Shown here piece after piece: positions 58,553 through 64,000 of a DNA stretch of 64,000 bases. The DNA comes from Streptomyces pseudovenezuelae. GTDB lineage: Bacteria > Actinomycetota > Actinomycetes > Streptomycetales > Streptomycetaceae. Under the pieces are notes generated by a model. The model was not told where the DNA came from. It did not search any database and saw only the letters and a list, made by a program, of their open reading frames with translations. The position numbers and the translations under genes are program-made. The stretch spans positions 338,212 through 402,211 of the forward strand of contig NZ_KQ948145.1 in NCBI RefSeq assembly GCF_001513955.1, given 5' to 3'. Positions within the stretch are counted from its first letter, which is position 1, and each line of letters begins with the position of its first letter.

Positions 58553-58574
58553 CCGCCCGCAGCCGGGCGTCCGC

Positions 58575-59003
58575 TCAGAGGCTGTACTCCTTCACCACCC
58601 GCCGGACCTGGGCGAACAGCATGCCGACGTTGACCGACTTGCGGCAGACCACGACGGCCACGACGTCCTGCTGTTCGTTCATCCGCACGAACAGGTGCGT
58701 GAGGTTCTCGCTGTTGACCAGGATCTCCTGGAAGAAGTGGTTGTCGCTGGCCATCCCGCGACGTTCCTTGAAGACGTCCTCGATCATCACGACCGTACGG
58801 CCCTGGAACAGGTCGAGCGTGGCACCCGCCAGGAGATCCAGGACCTCCGGCGGGTGGTTCTCCACCGTCTCGTACGACAGCAGCATGCCGGTGGACATGT
58901 CGACCACACCGGACGCGACACAGTCGGGGGCATCGGTGCGCAGGGACTTGACCAGGCCCATCACCTGGTCGGAGAAACCTGAGGTCATACGCTTCGTCGC
59001 CAT
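58575..59003 (-). CDS. Roadblock/LC7-like protein, second of a cassette
   Basis: A 142-residue protein whose predicted alternating strands and helices fit a roadblock fold (CVASGVVDMSTGMLLSYETV, then LLAGATLDLF, then ENLTHLFVRMNEQQDVVAVVVCRKSVNVGMLFAQVRRVV in pieces). It is longer than typical and starts MATKRMTSGFSDQ. The ATG at 59001-59003 lies 4 bases after the stop of the roadblock gene upstream, with GAAGGGAT as ribosome site. The function is unknown; roadblock proteins usually regulate small GTPases, but none is encoded nearby. Confidence 0.78.
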   Translation of the reverse strand: MATKRMTSGFSDQVMGLVKSLRTDAPDCVASGVVDMSTGMLLSYETVENHPPEVLDLLAGATLDLFQGRTVVMIEDVFKERRGMASDNHFFQEILVNSENLTHLFVRMNEQQDVVAVVVCRKSVNVGMLFAQVRRVVKEYSL

Positions 59004-59007
59004 CCCT

Positions 59008-59406
59008 TCAGACTCCTTCTGGTGCTTTCTCGGTCGCCTGGTCCGTGAGGATCGAGCCGATCCGGTTCAGGGTCGGCTGGGTCGCCCGGTGCAGGTGGTC
59101 CACGTCCATGCCCTCGTCACCGAGCACGACCATCAGGGCGGTGTCGCCGACGGCGTAGAAGGCGGCGCAGCCGTGGCTGCCGTACGTCACGGTCCGGCGC
59201 AGCGTGCCGCGGGCGGACGCCTGCGCGGTGCGCCGGGCGAGGCCGAGGCCGGCCGCGGCGAGCGCGGCGAGCCCTTCCGGGTCGATCGAGTCGGCGGTGT
59301 CCGCGGCGATGAGCAGCCCGTCCGCGGCGGCCAGCGCGGTATCCGTGATTCCGGTGACCTGTTCGCGCAGACCGCGCATTTCGAGCGCCAGAGCTTGGTG
59401 ATCCAT
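59008..59406 (-). CDS. Roadblock/LC7 domain protein
   Basis: A 132-residue roadblock protein. It has the typical order of a first helix (MDHQALALEMRGLREQVTGI), the strand GLLIAADTADS, a helix (LAALAAAGLGLARRTAQ), and strands around TVTYGSHGCAAFYAVGDTALMVVLGDEGM. In Streptomyces conservons such proteins (CvnB) work with a histidine kinase and an Ras-like GTPase; here neither is present. The ATG (59404-59406) follows GGGGAG. It is coupled to the second roadblock-like gene 4 bases downstream. Confidence 0.88.
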   Translation of the reverse strand: MDHQALALEMRGLREQVTGITDTALAAADGLLIAADTADSIDPEGLAALAAAGLGLARRTAQASARGTLRRTVTYGSHGCAAFYAVGDTALMVVLGDEGMDVDHLHRATQPTLNRIGSILTDQATEKAPEGV

Positions 59407-59448
59407 AGATTCAACTCCCCTGATTCTGTTCGCGTCTGATCGGCTTTT

Positions 59449-60267
59449 TCATGTGGGTGTTCCGTTTCGGAGTCGGAAGAAATTGCCGGGTTTTCGGCGG
59501 GGCAGATCGGTTCTCGCCGGAGCCGGGGACTGCTCCACCGGCGGGGGCCTGCGGGGCCGCAGTTCGTCGCCGTCGGGGAGAGGGCGCACCGCGACGGGCG
59601 CGGGCGGTCCCGCGCACACCAGGAGCCCTTCGTCGAGCATCCGCGCCACCTCGACCGACACCGTGTAGACGCCCCGTCCGACCCGGAACGCGAGGTCGCG
59701 GGCCGTGTTGCGGCCGTCGGCGTGCGTGAGCAACTCGCTCCGCAGGGACCCCGGTCCGGCGTCCGTGCCCGAGCGCACGGGGCGTTCCCGGTCGGGGTGC
59801 ACGGGGTGCGGCAGGGCGGCTAGGGCGGTGAGCCTGCGGAGCGCGTCCTGGAGCAGCCGCAGGGGCGGCTCACCCAGCGGGACCTGCGCGAACGGCTCCG
59901 CGGTGGCGTGGCGTTCACACTCCTGCACCCGGCCCGCGGCCATCGCGAACGCGGCGTCGTGCAGGGCCAGCGCGCACACCACCCTCAGCTGCGCGGCCCC
60001 CGCGTAGCCGTGCGCGATGAGCGCGGTGGCCGGCCAGCGCGAGCCGCCCGACTCCCGCACCAGCTCGGCCCACTGCTCGCCGCTGACCCGCCCGGAGCGC
60101 AGCAGCAGCGCCTCGGGCCCCGGGGCGCCGGGCGACTCCACGGCGACCACCCGGCCGTCCCCGAAGTGGAAGGTGCCGCCCGGTGTCCCGGTGACGCGCA
60201 GCTCTCCGGTGAAACCGTCACGACCGCACGCGGCCAGGGCCTGAGCCAGGTGTTCGTGGCCCGACAT
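59449..60267 (-). CDS. DUF4388-like regulatory protein, first gene of the roadblock cassette
   Basis: A 272-residue soluble protein. The N-terminal ~100 residues (LAACGRDGFTGELRVTGTPGGTFHFGDGRVVAVESPG, in strands) resemble DUF4388, a domain of gliding and polarity regulators. The C-terminal part (SLRSELLTHADGRNTARDLAFRVGRGVYTVSVEVARMLDEGLL) looks like a winged helix, and the last 45 residues are Pro/Arg-rich. I chose the ATG at 60265-60267 with GGCGGGGGG upstream; an earlier ATG at 60309 is out of family. The two roadblock genes follow after 42 bases. Confidence 0.72.
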   Translation of the reverse strand: MSGHEHLAQALAACGRDGFTGELRVTGTPGGTFHFGDGRVVAVESPGAPGPEALLLRSGRVSGEQWAELVRESGGSRWPATALIAHGYAGAAQLRVVCALALHDAAFAMAAGRVQECERHATAEPFAQVPLGEPPLRLLQDALRRLTALAALPHPVHPDRERPVRSGTDAGPGSLRSELLTHADGRNTARDLAFRVGRGVYTVSVEVARMLDEGLLVCAGPPAPVAVRPLPDGDELRPRRPPPVEQSPAPARTDLPRRKPGNFFRLRNGTPT

Positions 60268-60421
60268 CGCACCCCCCGCCGTCTCGCACATACGCCTGAC
60301 GCGTAGCACTGAGGAGGGAAGGTGTATCAGTCCGGGCGCATATTCCGAGGGCGGGTTTGCTACCTGCCGTTAGTTGACGGAAGTTGAGTTGGCGGGCCGC
60401 TCAAAACATTCTGTTCGGCGC

Positions 60422-61765
60422 TCATTTGACCGAATCGGAGGCAGGTTTTTCAGGGTCCGGTGGCGGTTCCGCGGCGCTCTCCTCGCCGGTGACGACCTCA
60501 TCCTCGATCTCGGGTGGCTCCGACTGTTCCTCGGCGTAGGCCTTGAGGTAGCTCACCACCGTGTTGGTCACGGCCACCAGCGGTACGGCGACCACCGCGC
60601 CGCCGATGCCGGCCACCATGCCGCCCGTCGCGACCGTGAGGACCACCGCGAGCGGGTGGACGCGCACCGCGCGCCCGAGGATGAACGGCTGCAGGATGTG
60701 GCCCTCGATCTGCTGGACGGCGAGGACCACCGCGAGGGTCATCACCGCCGTGAACACGCCCTGCGTCACCAGCGCGACCAGCACCGCCAGCGCACCGGAG
60801 GCGACCGCGCCCACCAGCGGGATGAACGAGAACAGGAAGATGAACACGGCCAGCGGTACGGCCATGGGGACGTCGAGGAAGTAGATCCCGATGCCGATGA
60901 AGACGGCGTCGATGAGCGCCACCAGGACCGTGCCGCGGACGTAGGCGGTCAGGGTGCGCCAGGCGCGCGGGCCGGCGCCGGCCACGGCGGGACGGGCGGC
61001 CGCGGGGACCAGCTTCAGCGTCCACTCCCAGATGCGCCGGCCGTCGTAGAGCAGGAAGAGGGTGGAGAAGAAGGTCAGCAGGATGCCGGTGAGGGCCTCC
61101 ACGACGACCTGGACGCCCTCCAGGCCCGCCGAGGTGATCTGGTCGGTGTTGGCGCCGACCGCCTCGCGCAGGTTCTTGGCGATCTGGTTGATCTGCTTGT
61201 CGGTGACGTGGAAGGGGCTCTTCAGCAGCCAGTTGCGCAGATCGTCGATGCCGCTCTGGATCTGGTTGGAGAGGTCGTCGATGTTCTCCATGACCTGCCA
61301 GGTCACGAACCAGCCCATGAGCCCGATGACGACGAAGCCGAGGATCGCGGTGAGAGCCGTGGCGGGGCCGCGCGGGACACCGTGCCGCATCAGACGGGCC
61401 ACCGTCGGCTGCAGCAGAGCGGTGATGAGCAGGGCGACGACGAACGCGAAGACAACGAGCTGTACGGAGCTGATGACCCGCATCAGCACCCAGACGGTGC
61501 CCGCGAGGATCAGGAGCCGCCAGCCGGCCTCGGCGGCGACCCGTACGCCCCACGGCACGGCCTGCGCCGGGTCGGGGCGGGGCACCAGCACGACGGGCGG
61601 GCGGGAGGCGGTGCTCGCCGGCTTCTTCCGCCTGCGCTCAGGCGGTGCGGCGGCGTCGGCCTCGGCCTCTTCGCGGGCCACCTCCGCCCGGCGCTCGTCC
61701 AGCCGGTCTCCCACATCGGTCAGCCGGGCACCGAGCCGGCCGATCCACCCTGGCACTCGCGACAT
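60422..61765 (-). CDS. AI-2E family (PerM/YdiK-like) exporter
   Basis: A 447-residue membrane protein with about eight helices and the family features LLQPTVARLMRHGVPRG, a large loop, LRNWLLKSPFHV and the C-terminal QQIEGHILQPFILGRAVRVHPLAVVLTV. A charged N-terminal tail (1-75) and an acidic C-terminal tail are typical of Streptomyces members. Substrates in this family include autoinducer-2 and Na+ or H+ coupled ions; here unknown. The ATG (61763-61765) has AGAGGACGGA upstream. Confidence 0.92.
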   Translation of the reverse strand: MSRVPGWIGRLGARLTDVGDRLDERRAEVAREEAEADAAAPPERRRKKPASTASRPPVVLVPRPDPAQAVPWGVRVAAEAGWRLLILAGTVWVLMRVISSVQLVVFAFVVALLITALLQPTVARLMRHGVPRGPATALTAILGFVVIGLMGWFVTWQVMENIDDLSNQIQSGIDDLRNWLLKSPFHVTDKQINQIAKNLREAVGANTDQITSAGLEGVQVVVEALTGILLTFFSTLFLLYDGRRIWEWTLKLVPAAARPAVAGAGPRAWRTLTAYVRGTVLVALIDAVFIGIGIYFLDVPMAVPLAVFIFLFSFIPLVGAVASGALAVLVALVTQGVFTAVMTLAVVLAVQQIEGHILQPFILGRAVRVHPLAVVLTVATGGMVAGIGGAVVAVPLVAVTNTVVSYLKAYAEEQSEPPEIEDEVVTGEESAAEPPPDPEKPASDSVK

Positions 61766-61837
61766 GATCCGTCCTCTTCCCCCGTCTCTCCTCACCACTC
61801 CCCCCTGGAGTCGTCCGGTCCGACCGTACATGGCACA

Positions 61838-61866
61838 AGCCCCTCCCCCTAGGACGGGGAGGGGCT
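61838..61866 (-). terminator. Terminator after the SLT-protein pair
   Basis: Arms AGCCCCTCCCC (61838-61848) and GGGGAGGGGCT (61856-61866) form a perfect 11-bp stem with a 7-base loop, 34 bases beyond the stop of the second secreted protein gene. Confidence 0.85.
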
Positions 61867-61899
61867 GCGGGAGGTTGAGCGGCCGGGGGCGGTCCGTGA

Positions 61900-62565
61900 T
61901 CAGTAGTTGCCGTGAGCCTGCCAGTAGGCCCACGCGTCACAGGGGCTGCCGTAGCGGACGTTCATGTAGTTCAGGCCCCACTTGATCTGGGTGGCCGGGT
62001 TGGTCTGCCAGTCGGCGCCGGCCGACGCCATCTTGGAGCCGGGCAGGGCCTGGACGAGGCCGTAGGCGCCGGACGAGGGGTTGACGGCCAGGTAGTTCCA
62101 CGTGGACTCGTGGTCCACGATGTTGCTGAAGCACTGGAACTGCCCGCCGGGCACGATCTGGCGCGCGATCGCCTGAACCTGCGCGGCCGTGTACGAACTC
62201 CGCACCGGGAAGACGCCGGAGGCTGCCTTGGCCTCGCGCTCCTTCTTCGCCTTCTCCTCGGCGGCCTGCCGCTTGGCCACCGCGGCCTCGGCGGCCTGCT
62301 TGCGAGCCGCTTCCTCCGCCGATGTCCTGGCGACGGCGTCCGCGGCGACGGCCTGTGTGTCGGCCTGCCGGGTCAGCGCGACCGTCTGCACCTGGGCCTG
62401 CCGGCCCTCGGGTATGTCCGCGAGGAGCGTCGCGTCGCCCGCCGACGCCTGGTCGTCGCCGGCGGACGGTGCGGTGCCCGCCTGGGCGACTCCCATGACG
62501 GCACCGACAGTGGTGACCGCCGTGGCCGAGACCACGGCGAGTCCACGCGCGGAGGTCCGGCTCAT
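61900..62565 (-). CDS. Secreted transglycosylase-like (SLT) protein, downstream copy
   Basis: A 221-residue secreted protein. A signal peptide (about 1-29, ending AQAG) precedes an Ala/Lys/Glu-rich coiled coil (about 65-115, with repeated AEEKAKKEREAKAA). The C-terminal domain (about 125-221) has the SLT-like sequence FQCFSNIVDHESTWNYLAVN with catalytic-type Glu and Ser, then SGAYGLVQALPGSKM and ATQIKWGLNYMNVRYGSPCDAW. Two cysteines may pair. It probably cuts or remodels peptidoglycan. The ATG (62563-62565) is 7 bases after the stop of its close paralog and has a weak ribosome site, so it depends on coupling. Confidence 0.9.
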   Translation of the reverse strand: MSRTSARGLAVVSATAVTTVGAVMGVAQAGTAPSAGDDQASAGDATLLADIPEGRQAQVQTVALTRQADTQAVAADAVARTSAEEAARKQAAEAAVAKRQAAEEKAKKEREAKAASGVFPVRSSYTAAQVQAIARQIVPGGQFQCFSNIVDHESTWNYLAVNPSSGAYGLVQALPGSKMASAGADWQTNPATQIKWGLNYMNVRYGSPCDAWAYWQAHGNY

Positions 62566-62572
62566 GTCCGGC

Positions 62573-63256
62573 TCAGTACCAGTGGTTGGCCTGCCAGAAC
62601 GACCAGGCCTCGCAGGGGCTGCCGTACCGGCTGTCCATGTAGTTGAGGCCCCACTTGATCTGGGTGGCCGGATTGGTCTGCCAGTCGGCGCCGACCGACG
62701 ACATCTTGGAGCCCGGCAGGGCCTGGAAGAGACCGTAGGCACCCGAGGAGGCGTTGACGGCCCGGTAGTTCCAGCTGGACTCGTGGTCCACGATGTTGCT
62801 GAAGCACTGGAACTGCCCGCTCGGCACCATCGAGGAAGCCATCGCCTGGATCTGCGCGACGGTGTACGAGCTCTGCACCGGGAAGCTGGAGGAGCTGCGG
62901 CTGGCCTTCTCCTTGGCCTCGGCGCGCTCCTTGGCTTCCTTGGCCGCCTGCTCGGCAGCCTCCTTCTTCTCGATCGCGGACTTGGCGGCGGCCTTGCGGG
63001 CCGACTCCTCCGCGACCTTCTTGGCGCTCGCGTCCGCGGCGATGGCCTGAGTGTCGGCCTGCTGCGTGAGGGACGCGGTCTGCACCTGAGCCTGCTCACC
63101 CGCGGGGATGTCCGCCAGGAGCGTCATGTCGGCTGCCGTCGCCTCGGCGTCGTTCGGCTGCGCGACACTGCCGGAGGCAACTCCGACAACGCTTCCGACA
63201 GCGGTGACCGCGGTGGCGGAGGCCACTGCGAATCCCCGGACCGAAATCGGGCTCAC
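62573..63256 (-). CDS. Secreted transglycosylase-like (SLT) protein, upstream copy
   Basis: A 227-residue paralog of the next gene with the same order: signal peptide (about 1-33), Ala/Lys/Glu coiled coil (about 70-125), SLT-like domain (about 130-227) with IVDHESSWNYRAVN, SSGAYGLFQALPGSKM and GSPCEAWSFWQA. The C-terminal domains of the two proteins are very similar, while the linkers differ. I chose the GTG at 63254-63256 because GGAAGGAA precedes it; the ATG at 63272-63274 is the alternative. A long untranslated region lies upstream. Confidence 0.9.
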   Translation of the reverse strand: MSPISVRGFAVASATAVTAVGSVVGVASGSVAQPNDAEATAADMTLLADIPAGEQAQVQTASLTQQADTQAIAADASAKKVAEESARKAAAKSAIEKKEAAEQAAKEAKERAEAKEKASRSSSSFPVQSSYTVAQIQAMASSMVPSGQFQCFSNIVDHESSWNYRAVNASSGAYGLFQALPGSKMSSVGADWQTNPATQIKWGLNYMDSRYGSPCEAWSFWQANHWY

Positions 63257-63627
63257 ACGGTTTCCTTCCAGCATCGCCCGCTTCGGTGACCCTGGCGGAC
63301 GCAATCGTGCCCCTGAACACTGGCCTCCCAACTGCGGGGTCACGGGAGGCGCGGGCCCGGTGGGCAACTCCCTTGCAGGGAGCGCCGCGTGGTGCGCGGG
63401 CGGCATACGACGGACGGTATGGAGTTGGTCGTGGTGTTGCTGTGGTGCCGTACCTCCCCCGCTACCAAAAGTGCGGGGGTACCCCCAGGGGTACAGGTGT
63501 GCCGTATGCGGGGCCTGACAGAACCGAGACTCTGCCGTAACCGGACGCCGGGTGGCAATTCTGAGTTGCGTGTGAAAGCTCACATCCCGTTTGACCCCAG
63601 GGATTTCGAGAAACCTCGACACGCGAA
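63257..63627. other. Long leader/intergenic region with tandem hairpins
   Basis: About 370 bases without a gene upstream of the secreted protein operon. Two hairpins stand out at 63450-63494: GTACC-CCCCCGC pairs with GCGGGGG-TAC around an A-rich loop (63463-63472), directly followed by the near-palindrome GTACCCC-C-AGGGGTAC. They could be part of a 5' leader. I looked for the conserved blocks of the c-di-AMP (ydaO) riboswitch and did not find them. Confidence 0.45.
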
Positions 63628-63668
63628 GGCGCCGCCCGGCTAGGCTCTTGGCCTTTCCGGACGGCGCC
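63628..63668 (-). terminator. Hairpin after the PhoH gene
   Basis: GGCGCCGCCCGG (63628-63639) pairs with CCGGACGGCGCC (63657-63668), with one G-T wobble and a 17-base loop holding a small inner stem. It lies 28 bases beyond the PhoH stop. Confidence 0.6.
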
Positions 63669-63696
63669 GACTTGCTTCGGGTTTCCCCGAACTGCC

Positions 63697-64000
63697 TTAG
63701 ATCTGGCCGTCTTCGAGCATTTCGGTCACAAGGGCCGCGATCTGGGACCTCTCGGACCTCGTCAGCGTGACGTGGGCGAAGAGGGGGTGCCCCTTCAGCT
63801 TCTCCACCACGGCGACCACACCGTCGTAGCGACCGACGCGCAGATTGTCCCGCTGGGCCACGTCATGGGTCAGAACGACCCGTGAATTCGCGCCGATTCG
63901 GGACAGAACGGTGAGAAGTACATTCCGTTCCAGGGACTGCGCCTCGTCCACGATCACGAACGCGTCGTGGAGCGAGCGGCCACGGATGTGGGTGAGCGGC
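63697..64000 (-). CDS. PhoH-family ATPase (C-terminal part; start outside window)
   Basis: The last 101 codons of a PhoH-like P-loop ATPase. The visible segment contains [21 protein letters not shown], the Walker B region, then [29 protein letters not shown] and the C-terminal [13 protein letters not shown] motif. PhoH2-type proteins join this domain to a PIN RNase; the N-terminus is not in view, so I cannot tell whether it is present here. The stop is TAA (63697-63699), unusual in this GC-rich genome. The frame is open to the window edge. Confidence 0.9.
   Translation of the reverse strand, partial: PLTHIRGRSLHDAFVIVDEAQSLERNVLLTVLSRIGANSRVVLTHDVAQRDNLRVGRYDGVVAVVEKLKGHPLFAHVTLTRSERSQIAALVTEMLEDGQI

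Noticed and set aside
58575..60267. A complete conservon (cvn) operon
   Set aside because: The sensor kinase, DUF742 protein and Ras-like GTPase are all missing.
63257..63627. c-di-AMP (ydaO) riboswitch upstream of the secreted SLT genes
   Set aside because: Streptomyces wall hydrolase genes often have it, but the conserved blocks are not visible here on the minus strand.

Overview
The window is a high-GC (roughly 70% or more) stretch of an actinobacterial chromosome, almost certainly a Streptomyces core region. Reasons: strong third-position GC with long shadow frames on both strands, many GTG starts and one TTG start, a WhiB-like regulator, SpoIIE-type phosphatases with attached ATPase domains, a DUF1707 protein, and a gene order (sdh, typA, peptide ABC transporter; glpX, whiB-like, fumarases, DUF402, SpoIIE phosphatase, class A PBP) that I recall from Streptomyces chromosomes. 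I see no tRNA, rRNA, CRISPR array, prophage or insertion sequence.

Left part (1-17.4 kb): the end of a double-ATPase peptide-type ABC protein faces a small VOC protein. A complete minus-strand peptide ABC operon follows (lipoprotein, two permeases, two ATPases). Next come the ribosome-associated GTPase TypA, an orphan solute-binding lipoprotein, and an Sdh1-type succinate dehydrogenase operon (anchor, flavoprotein, iron-sulfur protein).

Middle (17.3-36.5 kb): a phosphotransferase, a GH18-like anchored protein, a helical membrane protein resembling the tail of TPM proteins, a large PAS-PAS-GAF-PP2C-ATPase sensor phosphatase and a stand-alone anti-sigma-type ATPase form a signalling block. They are followed by Nudix, SPOR, GntR, Septum_form and serpin genes, an SDR/LysR divergent pair with a clear operator, an SNF2 helicase, YchF, polyphosphate glucokinase and IspH.

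Right part (36.5-64 kb): an unusual three-copy degenerate tandem repeat of 130-140 bp separates ispH from xseAB. Then come a nitroreductase-family gene, DUF4245, glpX, a WhiB-like gene, DUF1707, and two unrelated fumarases (class I Fe-S and class II FumC). Between the fumarases sits an epoxide hydrolase / CGNR-regulator pair with two matched operators. DUF402, a second SpoIIE phosphatase, a class A penicillin-binding protein, SPFH and ribbon-helix-helix proteins and a PadR-ABC-FtsX operon follow. A three-gene cassette of two roadblock-like proteins and a DUF4388-like protein comes next, with no GTPase or kinase. The window ends with an AI-2E family exporter, two tandem secreted SLT-type proteins and the end of a PhoH-family ATPase.

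Convergent gene pairs are separated by very strong hairpins (39325-39359, 41158-41191, 51052-51089) or overlap outright (1937-1985, 17331-17356, 20919-20922). Several genes look leaderless, with a -10 hexamer 6-7 bases before the start and no ribosome binding site. The most notable candidates for new biology are the roadblock/DUF4388 cassette, the ispH-xseA repeat array, the CGNR operator pair and the bacterial serpin.
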